Origin: Curvibacter microcysteis
GTDB lineage: Bacteria; Pseudomonadota; Gammaproteobacteria; Burkholderiales; Burkholderiaceae_C
Direction: 5' to 3'
Assembly: GCF_028649455.1 (NCBI RefSeq)
Contig: NZ_JAQSIO010000001.1
Span: forward strand, 1,076,900-1,140,899
DNA: 64,000 nt
Each line of letters opens with the position of its first letter. The first letter of the stretch is position 1. A program made the position numbers and the translations under genes. Positions 1 to 6,920 of this stretch are shown here, in pieces. The notes under the pieces were generated by a model, which saw nothing but the letters and a program-made list of their open reading frames with translations, was not told the DNA's origin and searched no databases.

Positions 1-243
1 ATCGCGCACGGCGCGGCGCAGCAGGGCCTCGGTCTGAGCCGCCGGCTGGAACACCACGCGCGCTGACTCGGTCGCCAGGTTCACGGCCGCTTGCTCGACA
101 CCCGGGACTTTGCGCAGGGCGCGTTCCACGCGGGTCACGCACGAGGCGCAGGTCATGCCTTCGATGCCGAGGTCCAAGGTGCTCGAAGGCCGTGCTGGCG
201 CCGCATCGGCTGGCGGGGTGGAAGTGCGGGTGGGGGAAGTCAT
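1..243 (-). CDS. copA: Copper-translocating P-type ATPase, N-terminal part (runs off window)
   Basis: This is the amino end of a Cu(I)-exporting P1B-type ATPase; the remainder lies beyond position 1. The 81 visible residues begin with a Thr/Pro/Ala-rich stretch and continue into a heavy-metal-associated (HMA) domain carrying the metal site GMTCASC and the typical [11 protein letters not shown] helix. The membrane, phosphorylation and ATP-binding domains are not visible. The start is the ATG at 243, just downstream of a CueR-type promoter. The gene is divergent from copZ-cueR. Copper ATPase is much more likely than Zn/Cd ATPase because of the CueR boxes and the CopZ neighbour. Confidence 0.9.
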   Translation of the reverse strand, partial: MTSPTRTSTPPADAAPARPSSTLDLGIEGMTCASCVTRVERALRKVPGVEQAAVNLATESARVVFQPAAQTEALLRRAVRD

Positions 244-249
244 GTCGGG

Positions 250-280
250 AGCCTAAACCTTGTCCCCATGGGAGGGTCAA
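250..280 (-). promoter_or_regulatory. copA promoter with CueR box
   Basis: On the minus strand TTGACC (280-275) and TAGGCT (255-250) are separated by 19 bp, the stretched spacing typical of MerR-family promoters. An imperfect dyad (ACC...GGT, 257-277) fills the spacer, as in CueR operators. It ends 6 bp upstream of the copA start codon, so the mRNA leader would be very short or absent. Confidence 0.75.
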
Positions 281-338
281 GCAAAATCACAGGGCTTCAG
301 GCGAAGCTTGAGGTCCGTCAAGGGCAGCGCAACAGGTC

Positions 339-369
339 TTGACCTTGCCACGGTGGCAAGGTTCATCAT
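339..369 (+). promoter_or_regulatory. copZ-cueR promoter with CueR box
   Basis: TTGACC (339-344) and CATCAT (364-369) lie 19 bp apart. Between and over them is a perfect 21-bp palindrome (342-362): arms ACCTTGCCAC and GTGGCAAGGT around a central G. This is the canonical CueR/MerR operator arrangement, in which the activator untwists an over-long spacer when Cu(I) is bound. It implies copper-induced expression of copZ and autoregulation of cueR. Confidence 0.8.
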
Positions 370-452
370 GCAGGCCATGGGGTGATGCAGCCCGTCATGT
401 CACCTCAGCCCCTCTCCTTTCGTCTCATCCCGTCTCATTCAGGAGTCTTTTC

Positions 453-650
453 ATGCAACAGCAATTTCAGGTTCAAGGCATGAGCTGCGGCCACTGCGAA
501 CGCGCCATCACCCGCGCTGTTCAACAACTCGATCCGCAAGCCCAGGTGCACATCGACCGCAGCGCAGACCAAGTCACGGTGCAAAGCGAGCAGCCTCGGG
601 CTGAACTGGCCCGGGTCATCGCCGACGAAGGCTACACCGTCGCCCCATGA
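453..650 (+). CDS. copZ: Copper chaperone CopZ
   Basis: A 65-residue single HMA domain protein with the metal site GMSCGHC (Cys12 and Cys15) near its start and a C-terminal EGYTV strand, the usual length and shape of CopZ/Atx1-like cytosolic chaperones that carry Cu(I) to CopA. The ATG at 453 was chosen because it gives the normal length and is preceded by AGGAG (441-445); the longer reading frame upstream covers the CueR promoter. Its stop codon overlaps the start of cueR (ATGA at 647-650), so the two are translationally coupled. Confidence 0.93.
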   Translation: MQQQFQVQGMSCGHCERAITRAVQQLDPQAQVHIDRSADQVTVQSEQPRAELARVIADEGYTVAP

Positions 651-1129
651 AGACGCCCGTGCCGGCCCAGTCCAACGAGCCCACCGAGCCCCGTCCCCGC
701 TGGCAGATCGGCGAAGCTGCGCGCCAGGCAGGCCTGTCGGCCAAGATGGTGCGGCACTATGAAACCTTGGGCCTGCTGGGCCAGTTGGTGCGCACAGAGG
801 GAGGCTACCGCCTCTACAGCGACACCGATGTGCACCGCCTGCGCTTCATCCAGCGCGGGCGCGCCCTGGGTTTCTCGATGGCGGAAATCGCTGAGCTGCT
901 CAGCCTCTGGGGGCAAGACCAGCGCACCAGCGCCAGCGTCAAGCGCATCGCCCAACACCATGTGGATGAACTCAGCCGACGCATCGCCGCCATGCAAGCC
1001 ATGCAGCGCTCTTTGCAAGACCTGTTGCAGCACTGTGCAGGCGACGACCGCCCAGACTGCCCCATCCTGGACGACCTGGCCGGCAGCAGCAGCGGTTGCC
1101 ACCGCCCACCAAAGCCAGGGCAGGCTTGA
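647..1129 (+). CDS. cueR: MerR-family copper-responsive activator CueR
   Basis: A 160-residue MerR-family regulator. A winged helix-turn-helix spans about residues 19-85 (IGEAARQAGLSAKMVRHYE), followed by the long dimerisation helix, then the metal loop HCAGDDRPDCPIL with Cys130 and Cys138. That two-Cys loop matches the Cu(I)-sensing loop of CueR (C-N7-C). There is an extra proline-rich N-terminal tail of about 18 residues and a short Ser/Gly/Pro tail. Operon with copZ through a 4-bp overlap. The two 19-bp-spaced promoters at this locus are its likely targets. Confidence 0.92.
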   Translation: MKTPVPAQSNEPTEPRPRWQIGEAARQAGLSAKMVRHYETLGLLGQLVRTEGGYRLYSDTDVHRLRFIQRGRALGFSMAEIAELLSLWGQDQRTSASVKRIAQHHVDELSRRIAAMQAMQRSLQDLLQHCAGDDRPDCPILDDLAGSSSGCHRPPKPGQA

Positions 1130-1146
1130 TTCAAATCATGCTCCAA

Positions 1147-1162
1147 ATACCCCAAGGGGTAT
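1147..1162. promoter_or_regulatory. CsoR-family-type operator (perfect 16-bp palindrome)
   Basis: ATACCCCAAGGGGTAT is a perfect inverted repeat 36 bp upstream of the DUF2892 start codon. The form (AT-flanked C-tract/G-tract) is that recognised by CsoR/FrmR/CstR-class repressors, which respond to copper, formaldehyde or persulfide. The association of DUF2892 proteins with rhodanese/sulfur genes favours a persulfide-type sensor. No such repressor gene is visible in this window, so the regulator is inferred. Confidence 0.55.
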
Positions 1163-1198
1163 CCAATTCAGGCATCAACCACCCTGAAGGAGTTTTTC

Positions 1199-1390
1199 AT
1201 GATCCACAACGTTGGCGGCATTGACCGCGTGCTGCGCATCCTCGTCGGCCTGGTGCTGTTGGGCCTGGCCGCCACTGACACGGTGGGATGGTGGGGCTGG
1301 CTGGGCTTGGTGCCCCTGGCCACTGGGATCATCGGCTGGTGCCCGCCTTACCAACTGTTGGGCTTCAACACCTGTGCGCTGAAGAAGTAA
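1199..1390 (+). CDS. DUF2892 (YgaP-like) small inner-membrane protein
   Basis: A 63-residue protein beginning MIHNVGGIDRVLRILVG, the typical start of DUF2892 proteins, with two hydrophobic helices (about residues 10-27 and 31-46) and the terminal motif CPPYQLLGFNTC. That Cys-containing ending is characteristic of the family, which is also found as the membrane anchor of rhodaneses such as YgaP. AAGGAG precedes the ATG at good spacing. It stands alone behind a CsoR-type palindrome and 69 bp after cueR. A role in sulfur or metal stress is plausible, but the biochemical function is unknown. Confidence 0.8.
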   Translation: MIHNVGGIDRVLRILVGLVLLGLAATDTVGWWGWLGLVPLATGIIGWCPPYQLLGFNTCALKK

Positions 1391-1411
1391 GTCCGCTGGC
1401 ACCAAGCGAAC

Positions 1412-2659
1412 TCAGCGCCACAAGGCATACGCCAAACCAATGGCTGCCACCAGGCCGACCGCATCGGCCACCAAGGCACAGCTCAGCGCGTGCCGGGTCT
1501 GGCGCACGCCCACGCTGCCGAAGTACACCGCCAACACATAGAACGTGGTCTCGGTGGAGCCCTGGATGATGGCGGCCAGGCGCCCGACAAACGAGTCCAC
1601 GCCGTGCACCTGCAACACGTCAATCATCAAGCCGCGCGCCCCGGCACCGGACAGAATCTTCATCAGGCCCACCGGCAGCGCGGGCAAGAACGCGGTATCC
1701 AGGCCCAGCCCCGCCACAGCCCAGGCCAGCCCGCCCATCAGCGCGTCCATGCAACCCGCGCTGCGAAAGGCCGCCACCGCCACCAGCATGGCCACCAGGT
1801 AAGGCACGATCTGCACCGCGACCCCAAAGCCTTCCCGGGCCCCTTCGATGAAGGCGTCGTACACCGACACCCGGCGCCAACAGCCGACCAGCAAAAACAA
1901 CAGCACCACGGCCACGATCACAAAAGCGCCCACACTGCCCATCCACTGGGCCGCCAAGGCTGGGGGCAGCTGGGCCAGGCCCCCAACCGCCGTGCCGAGC
2001 AAGCCCAGCAAAGCCAGGACCGGCCCCCAAAACCGCAGCCGCCACAGTGGCAGTCGCTGCGCCACGGCCACGGCCAGCAAACCTGCCAACAACGAGGCCA
2101 GGGTGACCAGCAAGGTGGGCAGAAAAATGTCGGCGGCGTTGAAGTTCGTCAGCCCTTGCCGCAGGGCCACGCTCTGCCGAATGGCGATCACAGAGCTGGG
2201 AATCAAGGTCAGGCCCGCCGTGTTGAGCACCACGAACATGATCTGGGCGTCGCTGGCCCGATCGGGCTCGGGGTTGATGGCCTGCAAATCGCGCATGGCC
2301 TGCAAGCCCAAGGGCGTGGCCGCGTTGTCCAAGCCCAGTAAATTGGCCGACAGGTTCAAAGTCACCGCGGCTTGGGCCGGGTGGCCGTGGGGCACGCTGG
2401 GAAACAGTTGCCGGAGCACCGGGCTGGCCAGGCGCGCCAGGCTGTCGATCAAGCCCGCGCGTTCGCCCACCCGCAGCAAGCCCAGCCACAGCGTCATCAC
2501 CCCAGCCAGACCCAGCGACAGCTCAAAGCCCGATCGGGCTGCCTCAAACAAAGCCGTCAGCAGGTTCGGAAACACCCCTGCTTCACCCCCGACCCAACGC
2601 CACAGCGCCGCGACGAACGCCGACAAAAACAAACCCACCCACACGATATTCATGGCCAT
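1412..2659 (-). CDS. SpmA/SpmB-type fused membrane protein (nucleoside recognition/Gate domains)
   Basis: A 415-residue polytopic membrane protein made of two homologous halves, as in proteobacterial proteins annotated as spore maturation protein A/B. The first half (about residues 1-200) carries the conserved segment TLNLSANLLGLDNAATPLGL and then TLIPSSVIAIR. The second half (about 240-415) carries SGAGARGLMIDVL and IIQGSTETTFYVLAVYFGSVG. These Gate domains suggest transport or channel function; the substrate is not known, and sporulation is not relevant here. The start could be the ATG at 2659 or at 2653. Convergent with the DUF2892 gene. Confidence 0.85.
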   Translation of the reverse strand: MAMNIVWVGLFLSAFVAALWRWVGGEAGVFPNLLTALFEAARSGFELSLGLAGVMTLWLGLLRVGERAGLIDSLARLASPVLRQLFPSVPHGHPAQAAVTLNLSANLLGLDNAATPLGLQAMRDLQAINPEPDRASDAQIMFVVLNTAGLTLIPSSVIAIRQSVALRQGLTNFNAADIFLPTLLVTLASLLAGLLAVAVAQRLPLWRLRFWGPVLALLGLLGTAVGGLAQLPPALAAQWMGSVGAFVIVAVVLLFLLVGCWRRVSVYDAFIEGAREGFGVAVQIVPYLVAMLVAVAAFRSAGCMDALMGGLAWAVAGLGLDTAFLPALPVGLMKILSGAGARGLMIDVLQVHGVDSFVGRLAAIIQGSTETTFYVLAVYFGSVGVRQTRHALSCALVADAVGLVAAIGLAYALWR

Positions 2660-2775
2660 GCGGGCACTTTACCCGGCAGACCCGGCAAGGCTGGGACTTT
2701 CAGCTGGCGCCAGGCCAGGTTGGCCAGGCTGTGAAATCATCTTGTTTTCAGTCCGCCCTCCCCCAACTGCCTGTC

Positions 2776-3672
2776 ATGACCCCATCCACCCCCTCACCCG
2801 CTTTGCAACACCCGCGCACCCTGGAACGACTGGTCAAAGGCCAGGCCACCCAAGACGGTGCTGGCGTCAAACTCAGCCGTGTCCTGACCCAAGACCTGCA
2901 GCGCCGGCTGGACCCCTATCTGATGCTGGACCACTTTGCCAGCGACCAGCCCGATGACTACATCGCTGGCTTTCCCAACCACCCGCACCGGGGCTTCGAA
3001 ACCGTCACCTACATGATCGTCGGGCGCATGCGCCACCGTGACAGTGCCGGCCACGAAGGCCTGCTGCAAAACGGCGGCGTGCAGTGGATGACCGCCGGGC
3101 GCGGCCTGATCCACAGCGAGCTGCCCGAGCAAGAAGAGGGCTTGATGGAAGGCTTTCAGCTCTGGCTCAACCTGCCCAGTCAGGACAAGCTGTGCGCGCC
3201 GGGCTACCGCGACATCCAAAGTGACGAGATCCCGGAATTCGAGACGCCCGAAGGGGTGCGCGTGCGCGTCATCGCCGGCCACAGCCACGGCGTGGCTGGC
3301 GCCATGCAGCGCGACCTCACCCAGCCGCTCTACCTGGACCTGAGCCTGCCACCAGGCAGCCGCTTCGAGCAGGCCCTGCCCAGCGAGCACAACGCGTTTG
3401 TCTACCCCTTCCGTGAATCTGTCGACGTCCAAGGTCAAACGGTACCGCCGCAGCACATGGCCATCCTGCGCAACACTGAATTGGCCACGGGTCAGGGCCA
3501 CGACGGCGTGGCACTCACTGCACCGGCCAGCAACACCGCAGCGGCCCGCGTGCTGCTGATCGCGGGTCGCCCCTTGCGCGAAGGTATTGCGCAATACGGG
3601 CCGTTTGTGATGAACACCCAAGAAGAAGTGTTTCAGGCGATCCGCGACTTCCAGGCCGGTTTGATGGCCTGA
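2776..3672 (+). CDS. Pirin family protein (cupin)
   Basis: About 298 residues if translation starts at the ATG at 2776; an in-frame GTG at 2731 would add 15 residues of unlikely sequence. The N-terminal cupin holds the pirin metal-site pattern: FPNHPHRGFET (two His) and further on HSELPE (His and Glu), with GGVQWMTAGRG between them. The C-terminal half is the second cupin, with GRPLREGIAQYGPFVMNT near the end. Members bind Fe, and some have quercetinase activity; the role of this one cannot be told. It is followed by a strong terminator. Confidence 0.9.
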   Translation: MTPSTPSPALQHPRTLERLVKGQATQDGAGVKLSRVLTQDLQRRLDPYLMLDHFASDQPDDYIAGFPNHPHRGFETVTYMIVGRMRHRDSAGHEGLLQNGGVQWMTAGRGLIHSELPEQEEGLMEGFQLWLNLPSQDKLCAPGYRDIQSDEIPEFETPEGVRVRVIAGHSHGVAGAMQRDLTQPLYLDLSLPPGSRFEQALPSEHNAFVYPFRESVDVQGQTVPPQHMAILRNTELATGQGHDGVALTAPASNTAAARVLLIAGRPLREGIAQYGPFVMNTQEEVFQAIRDFQAGLMA

Positions 3673-3678
3673 AACCGC

Positions 3679-3728
3679 GCTGGCGCCTAAGCGCCAGCGT
3701 TTTTTTAAAAACCCGGCTGCGCCGGGTT
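3679..3728. terminator. Bidirectional terminator between pirin gene and rdgC
   Basis: Stem GCTGGCGC (3679-3686), loop CTAA, stem GCGCCAGC (3691-3698), followed by seven T: a good rho-independent terminator for the pirin gene. A second hairpin, AACCCGGC / GCCGGGTT (3710-3728), followed on the minus strand by T-rich DNA, would terminate rdgC. Confidence 0.85.
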
Positions 3729-3732
3729 GGGC

Positions 3733-4710
3733 TCAGAACGGCGGGCCTTCGTCGTCGTCAGCACCGAGCGCGGGCGCCACCGATGCCGCCGCAGGGGCTT
3801 CGCCCATGGGGGCGAGGCTGGGTCGCACCGCCTCGCCGCCCAAGGCCAGGATCAAATCGGGCAAGAGTTGGACCAACTCGCCGGTGGCAATCGCCACATC
3901 GGCGTCAAAGCCGCCGTCATCGGCCGACTTGCCTTCAAACACCACGTCCTGAAAAGACACTTTCTTGACCTGCATGCCCTCGGTGAGCATGAAGCTCACC
4001 CGGTCGTCCCAAGTCAGCGCCAGCTTGGTCGGCAATTTGCCCTGGGCAATGTGTTGCTTGACTTCGTCGTTGTCCAGGGGGTGGCGGGCGTAGCGCACCA
4101 CGGCTTTGGACTCATCAGAGGCCTTCAATTCGCATTCTTGATCGATGTTGAAGCCCGCCGGCGGCTCCTGCGTCGTCAGCCAGTCGGCCATCGCGGCCAC
4201 GGGACTGATCTGGGTGTCGACCAAGGCGACGGCAAAACCTTCCAGTTCCTTGACCAGTGCGGTCACCACCTCATCAGCCCGACCTTGGCTGGAAGCGTCG
4301 ATCAGCATCAAGCGGGCGTTCGGGTCGATCCAGACCAACACCGAGCCTTGCTTGGAAAAAGCCATGGGCAAGAGGGTGTGCTTGACCTCTTCCTTGATTT
4401 CCTTGATCTCTTTTTTGCCGGGTTTGCGGCCGGTGGTCTGCTCGATCTGGGTCGCACGTTCCTTGGCCTTGCGGTTGAGCACCGAGCCAGGGACCGCCTT
4501 CACTTCGATCATGAACTTCAAAATCCACTGTCCCCCCACGGATTCCACCAGGGGGCCATGGGCCTCACCACGGGGCTCGATCCAGCCGGTGGATTTTTCC
4601 TGGCTGGCGCCGCATTCCACGTAACGGGCTTTGTCGAGCGCCGCTTCGACCTGCTCCAGCGAAGCCGTCCAGCCCTCACCGAGGCGGTAAACAATCAAAT
4701 TCTTGAACAC
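3733..4710 (-). CDS. rdgC: Recombination-associated protein RdgC
   Basis: A 325-residue protein starting (M)FKNLIVYRL, the classic RdgC N-terminus. RdgC forms a ring-shaped dimer around DNA and limits RecA filament formation. The family features are visible: the ESVGGQWILKFMIE region, RKAKERATQIEQTTGRKPGKKE, and the C-terminal LALTWDDRVSFMLTE segment; an acidic tail ends the protein. The start is the GTG at 4710, because AAGGG lies 6 nt upstream; the frame is open further but that extension lacks family resemblance. Terminated by the hairpins at 3679-3728. Confidence 0.93.
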   Translation of the reverse strand: MFKNLIVYRLGEGWTASLEQVEAALDKARYVECGASQEKSTGWIEPRGEAHGPLVESVGGQWILKFMIEVKAVPGSVLNRKAKERATQIEQTTGRKPGKKEIKEIKEEVKHTLLPMAFSKQGSVLVWIDPNARLMLIDASSQGRADEVVTALVKELEGFAVALVDTQISPVAAMADWLTTQEPPAGFNIDQECELKASDESKAVVRYARHPLDNDEVKQHIAQGKLPTKLALTWDDRVSFMLTEGMQVKKVSFQDVVFEGKSADDGGFDADVAIATGELVQLLPDLILALGGEAVRPSLAPMGEAPAAASVAPALGADDDEGPPF

Positions 4711-4958
4711 GGAACACCCTTGAGTCAGACAAACATCAGCGCATGGCTCGCCAAGGCAAGTCCACGCAGCCGTCATTGTGAGGCCAGCCGGAGCTGGCTC
4801 GGGGTTTCTGCACCGCTCAGCAGGCCGTGACGCGCTGCAAAAAAGCCCCCTCCTTCTTTACAAACCCTCACCCAGGGCTCATGGCGACGCAACAGGGCTT
4901 GGCCACACTGAGCTTTCAGAGGGTGCAGCCCCAGGCGCCCCGAATTGAAAGGAAGACC

Positions 4959-5486
4959 ATGAAAAACACCACACGCCTTGGCCTGAGCGCGGCCTTGCTG
5001 GCCACCCTGAGCTGGGCCTCCTGGGCCCAAACCGCGCCCACCGCAGCGCCAGAAGGCTCAGGCCCAGCCAAGCCCGCACACCATGAACACCGCATGGCCG
5101 CGCCGGACCCGGCCCAAATGCAAGCCCATTTCGCCAAGCGCTCGGCAGAGCTGAAGGCCAAACTCAAAATCACCGCCGCCCAGGAGCCGGCCTGGAAAGC
5201 CTTCACCGATGCCGCCCAGCCGCCCGCCAGCGTGCCCAAGCGACCCGACCCGGCCGAGTGGGCCAAGCTCACCACCCCTGAGCGCATCGCCCAGATGGAA
5301 TCGCATCAGCAAGCCAAAGCCCAACACCAGGCGAAGCGGGCTCAAGCCACCAAGGCGCTCTATGCCGCACTGAGCCCTGAGCAGCAAAAAACCTTTGACG
5401 CCGAAACCCTTCAAACCATGGGTCCGCCACGGCACCCACACCACCCGCCAGAGCGGGACGAACAGCGCCCTGCGCGCCAACCTTGA
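4959..5486 (+). CDS. Spy/CpxP-like (LTXXQ motif) periplasmic protein
   Basis: A 175-residue secreted protein: basic start MKNTTRLG, hydrophobic core, likely signal cleavage after SWAQ around residues 22-25, then a charged, helical, Gln/Ala/Lys-rich body. Two LTXXQ-like segments are visible (LKITAAQEPAW and LSPEQQKTFDAE), as in Spy/CpxP family periplasmic chaperones and metal-stress proteins. The C-terminus is His/Pro-rich (PPRHPHHPPERDE), which may bind metal. The ATG at 4959 has AAAGGA upstream at good spacing; the longer frame upstream would destroy the signal peptide. A terminator follows. Confidence 0.8.
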   Translation: MKNTTRLGLSAALLATLSWASWAQTAPTAAPEGSGPAKPAHHEHRMAAPDPAQMQAHFAKRSAELKAKLKITAAQEPAWKAFTDAAQPPASVPKRPDPAEWAKLTTPERIAQMESHQQAKAQHQAKRAQATKALYAALSPEQQKTFDAETLQTMGPPRHPHHPPERDEQRPARQP

Positions 5487-5535
5487 ACTGAGTAGGACAC
5501 ACAGCCTAAAACAGCTGATCCAGCCCCCCAAAAAA

Positions 5536-5568
5536 CCCCCGTCGCCTCCCGGCGCCGGGGGTTTTTTT
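5536..5568 (+). terminator. Rho-independent terminator after Spy-like gene
   Basis: Stem CCCCCG / CGGGGG with an inner CGCC / GGCG stem, loop TCCC, followed by seven T (5562-5568). Confidence 0.88.
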
Positions 5569-5613
5569 ATTTCGCAATGCGAAAATTTTTTGAAAAATCG
5601 AGGCGGAAAACCC

Positions 5614-5825
5614 TGGGGATAGCTGAAGAACAAGTGCCTACTTGTCCACAGAAGCCTGGCATCAAGTGAAGTTGTCCCCGCCCGACTGAAAAGCTCCCGG
5701 GCTTGGGCCCACAGACTTGAAAGTCACTTAAGTCTATGATTTTTAAGGAATAAATCGACTTATCCACAGAATAGGAGGGGCCTTACTATTACTACTATCT
5801 CTATATATTGAATACAAAGAAGAAG
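5614..5825 (+). other. Origin-like module 1 (DnaA boxes, DnaA-trios, AT-rich tract)
   Basis: Elements in order: TGGGGATAG (5614-5622, reverse DnaA box with two mismatches to TGTGGATAA); dyad ACAAGT/ACTTGT; TTGTCCACA (5642-5650, one mismatch); CACAGACTT (5710); a consensus DnaA box TTATCCACA (5760-5768); a 14-nt G-rich linker; then ACTATTACTACTAT (from 5785), matching the DnaA-trio strand pattern; then TATATATTGAATACA. DnaA box, GC linker, trios, AT-rich DNA is the known basal unwinding arrangement of bacterial origins. The layout is repeated at 6399-6611 in nearly perfect register. No gene is visible here. Origin function is inferred. Confidence 0.75.
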
Positions 5826-6398
5826 TCAGAAGCGTCTAACGCCTCGCCTTCGGCATCGGCTGGAACAGGTTCGGCTGGCTTGAAAAGCGACGGCGCAACG
5901 ACAAAAACAGGGGCGTCAAAATCGACGTTTCGGGACGGAGGCCAGGTCTGGCACGGAACATCGGTTTTGAGGCGCCAAGTAGCGCAAAACCAAAAACGGT
6001 TCGAGTCCTGATCCACCGTCCGAACCCGCACGCGCTGTTCAACGAGACGCTTCAAAATCGATTCTGGGCACATGCCCTGCGTTGGCGGCCGTTTCAGCGC
6101 TCTGAGGCCGGCGCAACAGCCGCGCACCATGGGGATCACCCACTCAAACAAACCGCCTTGGGGTCGCTGGAAAGGCTCTCCACCCGCTCAACGCGCAGTC
6201 ACCAGCCTCTCCGAGGCCGAAATTCCACAAAGTGGGCTTGCAAAAGCTGTCAAAAGCCAGGTTTCAGCCCTTGGCGCGCCGCCAAAAGCGCCTCCCAGCG
6301 CCATTCAAGGCATCCCCCTCCAAAAAACAAGCGCATTCTTGTTGTTTTCAGCACCAAGACCGCCAAGCCGCGTTTTGGCGCCAAATGAGGAACAAGTT
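5826..6398. other. Spacer between the two origin-like modules, no convincing gene
   Basis: About 570 bp. Short frames cross it (for example 5808-6011 and 6072-6407), but their products are low-complexity or Pro/Ser/Arg-rich, lack ribosome sites and resemble no family. The base composition is more G/C-rich than the modules on either side. No consensus DnaA box was found inside. It may be filler duplicated with, or inserted between, the modules. Confidence 0.5.
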
Positions 6399-6611
6399 TG
6401 GGGATAAATCTGGCACAAGTACCAGCTTGTCCACAGACAAGCTGAAAAGCGCGGAGTTGTTGTCTGCTCTGAAGAACGCTTGAGAGTGTTCTACACACAG
6501 ACTTCACGTGGAGCTAAGTTACTGATTTTTATGAAAAATATGAACTTATCCACAGCGCAAGTCGACCCTTACTACTACTACTATTTCAATATATTGAATA
6601 CAAAGAAGAAG
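6399..6611 (+). other. Origin-like module 2 (DnaA boxes, DnaA-trios, AT-rich tract)
   Basis: Second copy of the module at 5614-5825: TGGGGATAA (6399-6407, one mismatch), TTGTCCACA (6427-6435, exactly 28 bp downstream as in copy 1), CACAGACTT (6496), GATTTTT (6524), consensus DnaA box TTATCCACA (6546-6554), again a 14-nt linker, then TTACTACTACTACTATT (from 6569) and an AT-rich tract. The last 23 bp (6589-6611) are identical to 5803-5825. All shared elements from 6496 onward are offset by 786 bp, the earlier ones by 785. The spacer bases differ, so only the functional-looking positions are conserved. Confidence 0.75.
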
Positions 6612-6920
6612 ACAGGAACAAGTTGCCGGGCCCTTCTTTGATGAATACGGAGGTTTCAAACGATAAAAGTGATTGATACGCGGTTTCATTGCAAAAAGTG
6701 TTCGTTTTGTTCCTTTGGGCGCGCTTTTGTCGCCAGAATCACGGCCTGTCGACGGCGTCTTGACCTGGTCTGCGTTGTGATTTGTGTTTTGTTTTTTGTT
6801 TTTGGGGCTTTTGCGTTCTCTGTCCATGTCTGCGGTCTGTCATCCCGTCCTTGCAAGCTGTTTTGTTCGAGTTTCGAACAACTGCTGGGCCCCTCTGCGT
6901 CCGAACGGTGACGAGCAGCC
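6612..6920. other. Gene-free leader upstream of the GGDEF/EAL gene
   Basis: About 310 bp unusually rich in T on the plus strand (runs such as TTTTGTTTTTTG near 6790-6805), unlike the surrounding coding DNA. It probably belongs to the border of the origin-like region and the promoter region of the gene at 6921. No reading frame here looks real. Confidence 0.5.
6863..6881. promoter_or_regulatory. Inverted repeat upstream of GGDEF/EAL gene
   Basis: Perfect 8-bp arms TTGTTCGA and TCGAACAA around GTT, ending 39 bp before the ATG at 6921. The shape is that of a dimeric regulator's operator; no T-run follows, so it is not a terminator. The regulator is unknown. Confidence 0.4.

Noticed and set aside
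5808..6407. Two short frames (5808-6011 and 6072-6407) in the spacer of the twin modules
   Set aside because: The first starts at a TTG inside the conserved 23-bp repeat; both products lack family resemblance, ribosome sites and normal amino acid composition.
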